A stretch of 64,000 nucleotides of DNA from Megascapheus bottae (GCA_024803745.1 JANJXV010000151.1:2170001-2234000); one strand, 5' to 3'. Numbered from the stretch's first letter, positions 45,898-60,205 are shown. The notes: generated by a model not told the origin, from the letters alone. Numbers and translations are program-made.

Positions 45898-47180
45898 AAG
45901 GGTGTGTAAATATTTAGGATTGTTATGTCTTCCGGGAGGAAAGATCCCTTTAGTAGTATGTAGTAACCTTCTTTGTCTTTTCTTACTAATTTTAGTTTGA
46001 AGTCTATTGTATCTGATATGAGGATGGCAACTCCAGCCTGTTTATGGGGGCAGTTAGCTTGATAGAGTTTATTCCAACCTCTCACTTTCAAAAGATGATT
46101 GTTTTGGGGTAAGATGTGTCTCTTGAAGACAGCAGAACGATGGCTCTTGATTTTGATCCAACTAGACAGCCTATGCCATTTAATTGGAGAGTTAAGTCCA
46201 TTGATATTGAGAGTTAGGATTGAGAGATATTTATTAGTTCCCACCATTTTAAAAAGCTTTTAGTAGGGCCTGTGTCTTGACAGTTCTTGTGGTCCTTAGA
46301 CGGTATGCTGTTTAGGTGCCATTTCTTTCCCTATATTGCATTTATTTTGGTTTTCTATGTATAGAGCATCTTTGAGAATTCTCTGTAGTGTTGGTTTTGT
46401 TTCGACATATTGTTGCAGCTTTTCCCTGGAATGGAATGTTTTTATTGCTCCCTCAGTTATGAATGAGAGCTTAGCTGGCTACAGTATTCTTGGTTGGTAG
46501 TTATTTGATTTAAGGGCATGACATATATGCTTCCAGTCACTTCGTGCTTGCATGGTCTCTGCTGAGACATCTGGGGTTATTCTGAATGGTTTGCCTTTAT
46601 AGGTTACTGATCCCTTTTCCCTGGCTGCCTTTAGGATCTTTTCTTTCGTTTCTATTGATCCAGTTCGGATCACAATGTGGCGGTGGGATGTTCTTTTCTG
46701 GTCAGGTCTGTTTGGGGTTCTAAAAGCTTCTCGTATCTGGATGGGCCTGGCCTTCTGGATATTTGGGAAATTCTCTGAGATGATTCCCTGAAGTATATTT
46801 CCAATACCATTGACCTCTTTCTCCACGCCCTCCTCAATACCAACTAGCCTTAAATTAGGCTTCCTACATATACAATATTGCTCAACAGCCATCAAGTGTA
46901 GATCCGTGCAGTATAAGGGTTGAAAGACGAGCAGAGGTCCAGAGATAGAAAAAAAGAATGAGAGAGGTCAGGGGAGGTGCAAGAGGATTAACGTAGGAGT
47001 GTAAGAATATTGTAGTAATGAAGAAAAGTTATAGCATAAGGATAACTGACATAAGTTGGTAAGTAGGTAGCATATTTGAGTACAAAGTTTGGAAAGTATT
47101 AGAATAAAACTTATGTGTTGCTGCACGACTAGCTCTTAGCCCAACCAGTGGCCTCACAGTGGACCATGGGATGGATCTGT
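45898..47180 (-). mobile_element. L1-A remnant, copy 2, with 864-base deletion
   Basis: Counterpart of 10,398-12,545. ORF2 start (ATG 46,247, NINGLNSP present) and the ORF1 C-terminal half remain. The ORF1 N-terminal half and most of the 5' UTR are missing. At 46,861-46,866 the sequence jumps from the equivalent of 11,367 to 12,231, with the four-base CCTA shared by both edges. Confidence 0.92.
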
Positions 47181-48546
47181 TTTTCTTGTCTACGTTGAGG
47201 GAAAGGGGTATTTCACAAGATGCAGAAGCGAAGATTTCAGAAGCAAATGCTGTGAGTGAATTAGCTCGTAAAAAGCATTGTTATTTTCTTTTATCATTCT
47301 GCCAGTCTTGGGGCTTGAATTCAGGGCCTGAGCACTGTCCTCGGGTTTTAAAAAGTCTAGGCCTCTGCCACTTGAGCCACAGTGCCACATCTAGATTTTC
47401 TATCTATGTGGTACTCAGCAATCAAACCCAGATCTTCATGGATGCAAGGCAAGCACTCTACCACTATGCCAAACTCTCAACCCTGACATAGTAATTATAA
47501 AGTCATCATCATCATCATCATATCCAAATATCCTTTCTCCTACAAAGAATGAACACTTAACTGTGTCTAATGCTTTTTTTTAATTTCACTAATTCTTCTG
47601 TGTTTTTCCCTCTTGCATTTTTTACACATGACAGCAAAGCTAATCATCAGGAAAAAATTGATTAGGATACAGAAACCTAATAATATCCTAGTAGATTGAC
47701 GTCAAAAATATGTGCAAGATGCCCTGTGTGTTTGACCTAGTGAGAGAGTCCTTGGCTACCAAGCAGTAAGCCTCAGGTTTGATTCCTCATTACCACATAC
47801 ATAGAAAAAGCTCCAAGTGGTGCTGTGGCTCGGTGGGACAGCTAAAGCCTAAAGAAAGCCCAAGAACAATGTTCACACTCTGAGGTCAAGTCCCAAGACT
47901 AGCAAAAACAAAAAAAAATTCGACAAGGGGCAAAATGCAGGCAGAGAAGGCACTGTGAAGCCAATGTTTTGTAAAGGATGAGGGCAATATTGACCCTTAA
48001 GTTTGGATCTTACCTAAGAAAGGCTCCTTGAGCCTGAGACCAGACTGGTAGTTGGGCCTAGTGGAAGACATTGGGATTGGACAAATAAGGTGTGCTGTAT
48101 ACTACATCCACATGTATATTGTGAGACTGGAGGAGACATTCAGCCTCCAGTATGTCTTTGGTGAGGTCTTTTGTGAGCAAGGATCTTTGGTCATTGGGCC
48201 CTGAAAGGTGACCCTGCCTCCCTCACAATGGAACAGAATATGGAACCCTGGTAACCAAGCCACTGTAACTAACAACCAGCTCAAGCCAGCTCACTTGGCC
48301 TGTGGCTCAGGAGGAAGAAAGATGTTGCTGTGCTGTTGCCAAAGGTCAGGAAACTCGAGTCTCAGGCATGGAAGTTGTGGATGTCTTACTCGAAGATGTA
48401 CATGCTAGATCATTGCCAAGCCACAAATCCAGTATAAAAGAACTTTCTCTAAGAAGAAGGCCAGGAAAATCCAGGGCAACCAGATGAGGTAAATTTCTAA
48501 GAAGAAATGTATTTGACCCCATCATCCTCCCCACACACTACAACTT
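47181..48546. repeat. Array flank A
   Basis: Counterpart of 12,546-13,918, with SINEs at about 47,290-47,485 and 47,723-47,925. It shares many variants with flank B (for example GTGCTGTATACTAC and GAGACATTC) that differ from flank C and copy 1. Confidence 0.93.
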
Positions 48547-48960
48547 TCTTTTTTTTCAATTTTTATTGTAATTAGTAAAAGGGTTAGATGATATTTGCCA
48601 GATAGAAGGTGCATTAATTTACATACATTGATACCCTTTCACATGTCTTGGTACCCATTTCCCTCCAACCCCACACCCCCCACCCGTCTTGGTTTCCCCC
48701 CTTCCCTATCAAATTTCAAATATCCAAATACAAATAAATTCAATATATCAGATAACAAAGTGAGATACTATACCAATATGGGATAACCAAGGGACAGCAA
48801 GCGAGATGAGAGACAACATAGTACATTAAGGACAACAATCATTCATTATATGGCTTTTGTGTCAATATCCTGGAGGTCCTTTCAATTAGCTTCACATTAT
48901 ATGGCCTTATATATGGCCTTTTGCTCTATTGCCAATCTCTGCTAGTAGAGCCCAAGGTTT

Positions 48961-51900
48961 CTACTGATTATGACGAATGAGGGAAACCACTGAGCCTAAG
49001 TTCCTTTGAGTCTGGCTTACTTCACTTAATATGATTTGTTCTAAGTCTTTCCATTTCCTAACAAATGGGGCGATGTCATTCTTTCTGACAGCAGCATAGA
49101 ATTCCATTGTGTACAAATACCACAACTTGTTGATCCACTCATCAACTGAGGGACATCTGGGTTGGTTCCATATCTTTGCTATGGTGAATAGTGCTGCAAT
49201 GAACATTGTTGTGCTAGTGGGGTTAGTATGCCCTTGTTTCTGGATTGTTGGGTAAATGCCAAGTAGTGGAATTGCTGGGTCATAGGGGAGTTGTATGTTT
49301 AGCGTTTTGAGGCACTGCCGCACTGCTTTCCATAGTGGTTGAACGAGTTTGCACTCCCACCAACAGTGTAGTAGTGATCCCTCCTGACCACATCCCCTCC
49401 AGCATCTGTTGTCATTCGTTTTCCTGATCCTGGCCATTCTAACTGGAGTTAGGTGGAATCTTAGACTTGTTTTGATTTGCATTTCTTTTATGACCAGAGA
49501 TGTTGAGCATTTCTTCATGTGTCTCTAGGCCATTTTTGTTTCTTCTTCAGAGAAGACTCTCTTTAAGTCTTTGGCCCATTTTGTAATGGGATGGGTGTTA
49601 CTTTGGAGGTTAGTTTTGGAGTGATTCAATTTTTTGAGTTGTTGATATATTTTAGATATGAGGCCTTGTTCCGTTGTTTGGGTGGTGAAGATCTTCTCCC
49701 ACTCTGTAGGCTTCCTGATTAGTTTACTAGCTATATCCGTTGCCATACAAAAGCTCTGCAGTTTAATGCAGTCCCACTTATCCAGCCTTTCTCTGATTTG
49801 TTGTGATTCTTGGTCCTTATTAAGAAAGTTTCGACCTGTACCAAGGAGGCCTAGTGTATCTCCTATTCCTTCCTGTAAACTTTTCAGTGTGTCAGCTTTT
49901 ACCTCCACGTCTTTGATCCATTTGGAGTTAATTCTAGTGCAAGGTGACAAAGAAGGATCCAACTTTAGTTTTCTGCAGGTGTTTAACCAGTTCTGCCAGC
50001 ACAACTTGTTGAAGAGGCTATCTTTCTTCCATTCTATTTTTTTGGCTCCCTGGTCAAAGATTAGGTGGCCATAGGTCTGTGGTTTAATATCTGGGTCCGC
50101 AGTTCTACTCCATTGGACTTCAGGCCTGTTCTTGTGCCAGTACCAAGCTGTTTTGAGAATTATAGCTCTGTACTAGAGCCTTAAGTTTGGAATTGAAATT
50201 CCTCCAGCGCTGTTCTTTCTGCTAAGAAGTGTTTTTGCTATACGGGGTCTTTTATTATTCCATATGAAATTTTGAATTGCCTCTTCTATGTCTTTAAAGA
50301 ATGACATTGGGATGTTGATGGGTATTACATTGAATTTGTAGATAGCCCTTGGCAAGATTGTCATTTTCACAATGTTGATTCTTCCAATCCAGGAGCATGG
50401 GAGGTTTTTCCATTTCCTTAGTTCTGCTTTAATTTCCTTTTTTAGGGTTTTAAAGTTTTCATCTAAACGGTCCTTTACATTCTTAGTTAAGCTAATTGCT
50501 AGGTACTTTATTTTCTTTGAGGCTATTGTGAAAGGATTTTCTTTCCTGATTATTGCCTCGTTCCTCTCAGTGTTGGCGTAAAGTAAGGCAGTTGATTTGT
50601 GAGGGTTGATTTTATGGCCTGCTACCCTTCCAAAGCTTTGAATCAGCTCAAGGAGCTTGGGAGTAGAGTCTATAGGATTCTTTAAATACAGAATCATGTC
50701 ATCTGCAAAGAGGGATAGTTTTATTTCCTCTTTCCCTACTTGGATCCCCTTTATGCTTGCTTCTTGCCATATTGCACTGCCTAGGAATTCTAGTACTATG
50801 TTAAAAAGGAGTGGAGAGAGTGGGCATCCTTGTCTCGTTCCTGATTTTAGAGGGAATGGCTTTAGATTTTCACCATTAAGTATAATACTAGCAGTGGGTT
50901 TCTCATACACAGCCTTTATTACATTGAGAAATGTTCCATGGATTCCTAGTTTCTCCACATCTTTTAACATAAAGGGGTTTTGGATCTTGTCAAATGCCTT
51001 TTCCGCATCTATTGAGACAATCATGTGATTTTATCCCTGCTCCTGTTGATGTGTTGAATTATATTAATTGATTTGTGTATGTTGAACCAGCTTTGCCTCC
51101 CTGTGATGAATCCAGTTTGATCATAGTGTATATTTTTTTGGATGAGTTGTTGTAGACGGTTGGCCAGTATTTTGTTGAGAAGATTTGCATCGAGTTTCAT
51201 CAAAGAAATGGGTCTATAGATCTCTTTCTTTGATGAATCTCTGTCTGGTTTGGGGATGAGGGATATGCTGGCTTCACAGAATCAGTTTAGTAAAGATCCT
51301 TCATTTTCAATTTCGTTGAAGAGCTTGAGGAGTATTGGTGTGAGCTCTGCTTTGAAGACCTTATAGAATTCAGCTGTGAATCCATCTGGCCCTGGGCTCT
51401 TTTTAAGTGGAAGTTGTCTAATTTCCATTTCTATTTCAGAGCTTGAAATAGGCCTGTTGAGTTGGGTTAGCTCTTCTTGGTTCAGTGTGTGTATGTTAAT
51501 ATTGTCTAGGAATTCATCCATTTCTTCTAGATTCTCAAATTTGTTGGCGTAAGGTTTGAGAAGTATTCCCTCATGATATTCTGGATCTTGGTAATTTCTG
51601 TCGTGATATTACCATTTTCATCTGCAATTTTGTTTATTTCGATATGTTCTCTTCTTTTTTTGTAAGATATGCTAAGGGCTTGTCAATTTTGTTAATTCTT
51701 TCAAGAACCAACTCCTTGTTTTGTTGATTCTTTCTATAGTTTTTTTATTCCAAATCATTTAATTCTGCTTTGATTTTAATAATTTGCTTTCTCCTAATGG
51801 GTTTAGGGTTGGTTTGTTGCTCTTTTTCCAGGAGGTTAATGTGAAACATTAACTAGTTGGTTTGCCATTTTTCCAACTTGCTGTTGTAGGCACTCAGTGC

Positions 51901-52779
51901 TATAAATTTTCCTCTGAGTACTGCCTTTGTTGTGTCCCTAAGGAGTTGATATTTGTGTGCTCCTTATTGTTAAATTTCATAAACAGTTGGATATCTGTTC
52001 TGATCTCTTCGATTACCCATTGTTTTTGATTCAACAATGTGTTGTTCAGTCTCCATTAGTTACAGGGTTTTCGATCCAATTTGATGCCTTTATGGTCTGA
52101 GAGTGTGCATTAAATGATTTCAGTGTTTCTTAATCTGTCCAGGTTTGCTTTATGTCCTAAGATGTGGTCTATTTTGGAAAATGTTCCATGTGCTGCTGAG
52201 AAAAACGTATATTGTGGTGTTACTGGGTGGAATATTCTGCAGATGTCTGTTAGATCTAGTTGGTCTATATAGTTGTTCAGTTCTGAGGTTTCTCTGTTGA
52301 GTTTTTGCCTTGTTGATCTGTCCATAGGTGAGAGTGGTGTGTTAAACTCACCAACAATCACTGTATTTCGATCTATGTATGGTTTCAGTGTAAGTAAAGT
52401 TTGCTTGATGAAGTTTGGAGCTCCGGGATTGGGTGTGTAAATATTTAGGATTGTTATGTCTTCCGGGAGGAAAGATCCCTTTAGTAGTATGTAGTAACCT
52501 TCTTTGTCTTTTCTTACTAATTTTAGTTTGAAGTCTATTGTATCTGATATGAGGATGGCAACTCTAACCTGTTTATGGGGGCAGTTAGCTTGATAGAGTT
52601 TATTCCAACCTCTCACTTTCAAAAGATGATTGTTTTTGGGTAAGATGTGTCTCCTCAAGTCATCAGAACGATGGCTCTTGCTTTTTGATCCAACTAGACA
52701 ACCTATGCCGTTTAATTGGAGAGTTAAGTCCATTGATATTGAGAGTTAGGATTGAGAGATGTTTATTAGTTCCTACCAT
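48961..52779 (-). pseudogene. L1 ORF2, unit 1
   Basis: Endonuclease plus reverse transcriptase, about the normal ORF2 length but in at least six frame segments. Visible motifs: NINGLNSP; LEETH in place of LQETH; GEFNTPLS, with Glu where L1 normally has the metal-binding Asp (GDFN); [40 protein letters not shown]. Lesions shared with the other units are the one-base change after the LQETH motif and the missing base before [15 protein letters not shown]. Private lesions include TGA TGA just before LEETH, a substitution and stop near 51,190 ([10 protein letters not shown]) and a short endonuclease indel at about 52,070. Confidence 0.9.
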
Positions 52780-52824
52780 TTTTAAAAGCTTTTCGTAGGG
52801 CCTGTGTCTTGACAGTTCTTGTGG

Positions 52825-54011
52825 TCCTTAGATGGTATGCTGTTTAGGTGCCATTTCTTTCCCTATATTGCATTTATTTTGGTTTTCTATGTATAGAGCA
52901 TCTTTGAGAATTCTCTGTAGTGTTGGTTTTGTTTCGACATATTGTTGCAGCTTTTCCCTGGAATGGAATGTTTTTATTGTTCCCTCAGTTATGAATGAGA
53001 GCTTAGCTGGCTACAGTATTCTTGGTTGGTAGTTATTTGATATAAGGGCATGACATATATGCTTCCAGTCACTTCGTGCTTGCATGGTCTCTGCTGAGAA
53101 ATCTGGGGTTATTCTGATTGGTTTGCCTTTGTAGGTTACTGATCCCTTTTCCCTGGCTGCCTTTAGGATCTTTTCTTTCGTTTCTATTGATCCAGTTCGG
53201 ATCACAATGTGGCGGTGGGATGTTCTTTTCTGGTCAGGTCTGTTTGGGGTTCTAAAAGCTTCTCGTATCTGGATGGGCCTGCCCTTCTGGATATTTGGGA
53301 AATTCTCTGAGATGATTCCCTGAAGTATATTTCCAATACCATTGACCTCTTTCTCCACGCCCTCCTCAATACAAACTAGCCTTAAATTAGGCTTCCTAAT
53401 TGTATCTTGGACCTCCTGAAGCGCTCTCTCATATTTCCTAGATTTGGATTGACTCATTTTCTGTTCTTTATAATACCTAAATTATCTTCAGCCATGGAAA
53501 TTCTCTCCTCTGCAATGTCTAACCTGCTATCAAAGCTATCTACTTTATTTTTCATCTCCCTTGCTTCTAATTGCTCACTTTTGATGCCTTGCATCCCTTG
53601 TTTTAGATCATGTATGGATTTCTTTATCTCCTTGATTTCCTTTTGAGTGGTTAGCTCAGTAGCTTTATTTTCTTTGGACATTTGCTGGAGTTTGGTCACG
53701 TTTTTATTTGTGGATTCTTTGAATTCATCCATCTTTCTTTGAAAAACCTCTATTATGGCCTCCTTTATGACTTCTTCTTTTTCACTTATCACCTTGTTTT
53801 TGCTTTCCTCTTGTTCAGGTATGGCTTCCTCCATTATCTCTTTCTTTATATTTTCACATTTTTCATTAATGATGTTTATCAATTGCATTTGTGTAGCAAT
53901 TGGAAGACTCTCCTGTAGGTTTGCCAGTGACTGTTCCATTGTCTGTTTACATTGGGTGGGGGATGTTGTTTCTTGATTTGACATTTTTCTTGAGTTTCTT
54001 GTTCTGCCCAT
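52825..54011 (-). pseudogene. L1 ORF1, unit 1
   Basis: Same structure as at 10,786-11,953. A coiled-coil half (54,011-53,454) stops in an ATGA overlap where the RRM/C-terminal half starts (53,457). That half ends at the TAG after YQPRIL (about 53,011), with C-terminal-domain sequence continuing in frame beyond. The N-terminal frame is the longest of the copies (185 codons), opening MGRTRNSRKMSNQE. Confidence 0.9.
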
Positions 54012-54577
54012 TTGAAAATGGGAGCAAGATTACTACTAAATACGATTATAGTTTTTCAGATATAACCAACCTAGACCTCTGTAGCTGGCAGACACTAGAT
54101 GTTCACAAGTTTTGATTGGTATTATCACTCTTTCTTTTTGTGCACTTACAGACCAGCCTAATACAACAACTGATAAGCGATTTATACCCCAAACAATAAG
54201 CCTCTCAATCCAATCTCTATTGTCTTTAAGTCCCTCTGAGCCTAGAGAATAATTAACCACCTACATATACAATATTGCTCAACAGCCATCAAGTGTAGAT
54301 CCGTGCAGTATAAGGGTTGAAAGGCGAGCAGAGGTCCAGAGATAGAAAAAAAGAATGAGAGAGGTCAGGGGAGGTGCAAGAGGATTAACGTAGGAGTGTA
54401 AGAATATTGTAGTAATGAAGAAAAGTTATATCATAAGGATAACGGACATAAGTTGGTAAGTAGGTAGCATATTTGAGTACAAAGTTTGGAAAGTATTAGA
54501 ATAAAACTTATGTGTTGCTGCACGACTAGCTCTTAGCCCAACCAGTGGCCTCACAGTGGACCATGGGATGGATCTGT

Positions 54578-55946
54578 TTTTCTTGCCTACGTTGAGGGAA
54601 AGGGGTATTTCACAAGATGCAGAAGCGAAGATTTCAGAAGCAAATGCTGTGAGTGAATTAGCTCGTAAAAAGCATTTTTATTTTCTTTTATCTTTCTTCC
54701 AGTCTTGGGGCTTGAATTCAGGGCCTGAGCACTGTCCTCGGGTTTTCTCAAGTCTAGCCCTCTGCCACTTGAGCCACAGTGCCACATCTAGATTTTCTAT
54801 CTATGTGGTACTGAGCAATCAAACCCAGATCTTCATGGATGCTAGGCAAGCACTCTACCACTATGCCAAACTCTCAACCCTGACATAGTAATTATAAAGT
54901 CATCATCATCATCATCATCATATCCAAATATCCTTTCTCCTACAAAGAATGAACACTTAACTGTGTCTAATGCTTTTTTTTAAATTTCACTAATTCTTCT
55001 GTGTTTTTCCCTCTTGCATTTTTTACACATGACAGCAAAGCTAATCATCAGGAAAAAATTGATTAGGATACAGAATCCTAATAATATCCTAGTAGATTGA
55101 TGTCAAAAATATGTGCAAGATGCCCTGTGTGTTTGACCTAGTGGGAGAGTCCTTGGCTACCAAGCAGTAAGCCTCAGGTTTGATTCATCATTACCACATA
55201 CATAGAAAACGCTGCAAGTGGTGCTGTGGCTCGGTGGGACAGCTAAAGCCTAAAGAAAGCCCAAGAACAATGTTCAAACTCTGAGGTCAAGTCCCAAGAC
55301 TAGCAAAAACAAAAAAAAATTCGACAAGGGCAAAATGCAGGCAGAGAAGGCACTGTGAAGCAAATGTTTTGTAAAGGATGAGGGCAATATTGACCCTTAA
55401 GTTTGGATCTTACCTAAGAAAGGCTCCTTGAGCCTGAGACCAGACTGGTAGTTGGGCCTAGTGGAAGACATTGGGATTGGACAAATAAGGTGTGCTGTAT
55501 ACTACATCCACATGTATATTGTGAGACTGGAGGAGACATTCAGCCTCCAGTATGTCTTTGGTGAGGTCTTTTGTGAGCAAGGATCTTTGGTCATTGGGCC
55601 CTGAAAGGTGACCCTGCCTCCCTCACAATGGAACAGAATATGGAACCCTGGTAACCAAGCCACTGTAACTAACAACCAGCTCAAGCCAGCTCACTTGGCC
55701 TGTGGCTCAGGAGGAAGAAAGATGTTGCTGTGCTGTTGCCAAAGGTCAGGAAACTCGAGTCTCAGGCATGGAAGTTGTGGATGTCTTACTCGAAGATGTA
55801 CATGCTAGATCATTGCCAAGCCACAAATCCAGTATAACAGAATTTTCTCTAAGAAGAAGGCCAGGAAAATCCAGGGCAACCAGATGAGGTAAAGTTCTAA
55901 GAAGAAATGTATTTGACCCCATCATCCTCCCCACACACTACAATTT
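54578..55946. repeat. Array flank B
   Basis: Nearly identical to flank A. SINEs at about 54,690-54,885 and 55,125-55,320. The ATC repeat is one unit longer. Confidence 0.94.
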
Positions 55947-56361
55947 TCTTTTTTTTCATTTTTTTATTGTAATTAGTAAAAGGGTTAGATGATATTTGCC
56001 AGATAGAAGGTGCATTAATTCACATACATTGATACCCTTTCAAATGTCTTGGTACCCATTTCCCTCCAAACCCACACCCCCCACCCGTCTTGGTTTTGCC
56101 CCTTCCCTATCAAATTTCAAATATCCAAATACAAATAAATTCAATATATCAGATAACAAAGTGAGATACTATACCAATATGGGATAACCAAGGGACAGCA
56201 AGCGAGATGAGAGACAACATAGTACATTAAGGACAACAATCATTCATTATATGGCTTTTGTGTCAATATCCTGGAGGTCCTTTCAATTAGCTTCACATTA
56301 TATGGTCTTATATATGGCCTTTTGCTCTATTGCCAATCTCTGCTAGTAGAGCCCAAGGTTT

Positions 56362-59300
56362 CTACTGATTATGATGAATGAGGGAAGCCACTGAGCCTAA
56401 GTTCCTTTGAGTCTGGCTTACTTCACTTAATATGATTTGTTCTAAGTCTTTCCATTTCCTAACAAATGGGGCGATGTCATTCTTTCTGACAGCAGCATAG
56501 AATTCCATTGTGTACAAATACCACAACTTGTTGATCCACTCATCAACTGAGGGACATCTGGGTTGGTTCCATATCTTTGCTATGGTGAATAGTGCTGCAA
56601 TGAACATTGTTGTGCTGGTGGGTTTAGTATGCCCTTGTTTCTGGATTGTTGGGTAAATGCCAAGTAGTGGAATTGCTGGGTCATAGGGGAGTTGTATGTT
56701 TAGCGTTTTGAGGCACTGCCGCACTGCTTTCCATAGTGGTTGAACGAGTTTGCACTCCCACCAACAGTGTAGTAGTGATCCCTCCTGACCACATCCCCTC
56801 CAGCATCTGTTGTCATTCGTTTTCCTGATCCTGGCCATTCTAACTGGAGTTAGGTGGAATCTTAGACTTGTTTTGATTTGCATTTCTTTTATGACCAGAG
56901 ATGTTGAGCATTTCTTCATGTGTCTATAGGCCATTTTTGTTTCTTCTTCAGAGAAGACTCTCTTTAAGTCTTTGGCCCATTTTGTAATGGGATGGGTGTT
57001 ACTTTGGAGGTTAGTTTTGGAGTGATTCAATTTTTTGAGTTGTTGATATATTTTAGATATGAGGCCTTGTTCCGTTGTTTGGGCGGTGAAGATCTTCTCC
57101 CACTCTGTAGGCTTCCTGATTAGTTTACTAGCTATATCCGTTGCCATACAAAAGCTCTGCAGTTTAATGCAGTCCCACTTATCCAGCCTTTCTCTGATTT
57201 GTTGTGATTCTTGGTCCTTATTAAGAAAGTTTCGACCTGTACCAAGGAGGCCTAGTGTATCTCCTATTCCTTCCTGTAAACTTTTCAGTGTGTCAGCTTT
57301 TACCTCCACGTCTTTGATCCATTTGGAGTTAATTCTAGTGCAAGGTGACAAAGAAGGATCCAACTTTAGTTTTCTGCAGGTGTTTAACCAGTTCTGCCAG
57401 CACAACTTGTTGAAGAGGCTATCTTTCTTCCATTCTATTTTTTTGGCTCCCTGGTCAAAGATTAGGTGGCCATAGGTCTGTGGTTTAATATCTGGGTCCG
57501 CAGTTCTACTCCATTGGACTTCAGGCCTGTTCTTGTGCCAGTACCAAGCTGTTTTGAGAATTATAGCTCTGTACTAGAGCCTTAAGTTTGGAATTGAAAT
57601 TCCTCCAGCGCTGTTCTTTCTGCTAAGAAGTGTTTTTGCTATACGGGGTCTTTTATTATTCCATATGAAATTTTGAATTGCCTCTTCTATGTCTTTAAAG
57701 AATGACATTGGGATGTTGATGGGTATTACATTGAATTTGTAGATAGCCCTTGGCAAGATTGTCATTTTCACAATGTTGATTCTTCCAATCCAGGAGCATG
57801 GGAGGTTTTTCCATTTCCTTAGTTCTGCTTTAATTTCCTTTTTTAGGGTTTTAAAGTTTTCATCTAAACGGTCCTTTACATTCTTAGTTAAGCTAATTGC
57901 TAGGTACTTTATTTTCTTTGAGGCTATTGTGAAAGGATTTTCTTTCCTGATTATTGCCTCGTTCCTCTCAGTGTTGGCGTAAAGTAAGGCAGTTGATTTG
58001 TGAGGGTTGATTTCATGGACTGCTACCCTTCCAAAGCTTTGAATCAGCTCAAGGAGCTTGGGAGTAGAGTCTATAGGATTCTTTAAATACAGAATCATGT
58101 CATCTGCAAAGAGGGATACTTTTATTTCCTCTTTCCCTACTTGGATCCCCTTTATGCTTGCTTCTTGCCATATTGCACTGCCTAGGAATTCTAGTACTAT
58201 GGTAAAAAGGAGTGGAGAGAGTGGGCATCCTTGTCTCATTCCTGATTTTAGAGGGAATGGCTTTAGATTTTCACCATTAAGTATAATACTAGCAGTGGGT
58301 TTCTCATACACAGCCTTTATTACATTGAGAAATGTTCCATGGATTCCTAGTTTCTCCACATCTTTTAACATAAAGGGGTTTTGGATCTTGTCAAATGCCT
58401 TTTCCGCATCTATTGAGACAATCATGTGATTTTATCCCTGCTCCTGTTGATGTGTTGAATTATATTAATTGATTTGTGTATGTTGAACCAGCTTTGCCTC
58501 CCTGTGATGAATCCAGTTTGATCATAGTGTATATTTTTTTTGATGAGTTGTTGTAGACGGTTGGCCAGTATTTTGTTGAGAAGTTTTGCATCGATGTTCA
58601 TCAAAGAAATGGGTCTATAGATCTCTTTCTTTGATGAATCTCTGTCTGGTTTGGGGATGAGGGATATGCTGGCTTCACAGAATCAGTTTAGTAAAGAACC
58701 TTCATTTTCAATTTCGTTGAAGAGCTTGAGGAGTATTGGTGTGAGCTCTGCTTTGAAGACCTTATAGAATTCAGCTGTGAATCCATCTGGCCCTGGGCTC
58801 TTTTTAAGTGGAAGTTGTCTAACTTCCATTTCTATTTCAGAGCTTGAAATAGGCCTGTTGAGTTGGGTTAGCTCTTCTTGGTTCAGTGTGTGTATGTTAA
58901 TATTGTCTAGGAATTCATCCATTTCTTCTAGATTCTCAAATTTGTTGGCGTAAAGGTTTGAGAAGTATTCCCTCATGATATTCTGGATCTTGGTAATTTC
59001 TGTCGTGATATTACCATTTTCATCTGCGATTTTGTTTATTTCGATATGCTCTCTTCTTTTTTTGGTAAGATTTGCTAAGGGCTTGTCAATTTTCTTAATT
59101 CTTTCAAGAACCAACTCCTTGTTTTGTTGATTCTTTCTATAGTTTTTTTTTATTCCAAATCATTTAATTCTGCTTTGATTTTAATAATTTGCTTTCTCCT
59201 AATGGGTTTAGGGTTGGTTTGTTGCTCTTTTTCCAGGAGGTTAAGGTGAGACATTAACTAGTTGGTTTGCCATTTTTCCAACTTGCTGTTGTAGGCACTC

Positions 59301-60205
59301 CACGCTATAAATTTTCCTCTGAGTACTGCCTTTGTTGTGTCCCTAAGGAGTTAATATTTGTGTGCTCCTTATTGTTAAATTTCATAAACAGTTGGATATC
59401 TGTTCTGATCTCTTCGATTACCCATTGTTTTTGATTCAACAATGTGTGGTTCAGTCTCCATGAGTTACAGGGTTTTCTTTGGTGGAGATGTGTGTTCAGC
59501 TCCACTTTGATGCCTTTATGTTCTGAGAGTGTGCATGGAATAATTTCAGTGTTTCTGAATCTGTCCAGGTTTGCTTTATGGCCTAAGATGTGGTCTATTT
59601 TGGAAAATGTTCCATGTGCTGCTGAGAAAAACGTATATTGTGGTGTTACTGGGTGGAATATTCTGCAGATGTCTGTTAGATCTAGTTGGTCTATATAGTT
59701 GTTCAGTTCTAAGGTTTCTCTGTTGAGTTTTTGCCTTGTTGATCTGTCCATAGGTGAGAGTGGTGTGTTAAACTCACCAACAATCACTGTGTTTCGATCT
59801 ATGTATGGTTTCAGTGTAAGTAAAGTTTGCTTGATGAAGTTTGGAGCTCCGGGATTGGGTGTGTAAATATTTAGGATTGTTATGTCTTCCGGGAGGAAAG
59901 ATCCCTTTAGTAGTATGTAGTAACCTTCTTTGTCTTTTCTTACTAATTTTAGTTTGAAGTCTATTGTATCTGATATGAGGATGGCAACTCTAGCCTGTTT
60001 ATGGGGGCAGTTAGCTTGATAGAGTTTATTCCAACCTCTCACTTTCAAAAGATGATGGTTTTTGGGTAAGATGTGTCTCTTGAAGTCAGCAGAACGATGG
60101 CTCTTGCTTTTTGATCCAACTAGACAACCTATGCCGTTTAATTGGAGAGTTAAGTCCATTGATATTGAGAGTTAGGATTGAGAGATATTTATTAGTTCCT
60201 ACCAT
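56362..60205 (-). pseudogene. L1 ORF2, unit 2
   Basis: ATG at 60,205; the C-terminus ends SLIHHNQ at 56,362, which gives about 1,280 codons, the normal ORF2 size. The open pieces are endonuclease (60,159-59,305), fingers (59,114-58,683), a short bridge (58,604-58,422), the reverse-transcriptase core and thumb (58,425-57,574), and the C-terminal Cys region (57,405-56,362). The RT core has [15 protein letters not shown] and the catalytic [12 protein letters not shown]. The Cys region includes [18 protein letters not shown]. Motif changes: LQETH is out of frame behind a TGA, and GDFN is GEFN. It cannot make an active protein without repair. Confidence 0.92.

Larger units (their letters stand above)
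48547..54577 (-). mobile_element. Full-length L1, array unit 1 (inactive)
   Basis: Minus-strand L1 of about 6.03 kb with poly(A) end at 48,547, 3' UTR to 48,960, ORF2, ORF1 and 5' UTR to about 54,577. It is full length in structure but inactivated. Its 3' part resembles unit 2, while its endonuclease region carries the same replacement of about 20 bases as copy 1 L1-B (CGATCCAATTTGATGCC), so it is a mosaic. Confidence 0.93.
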
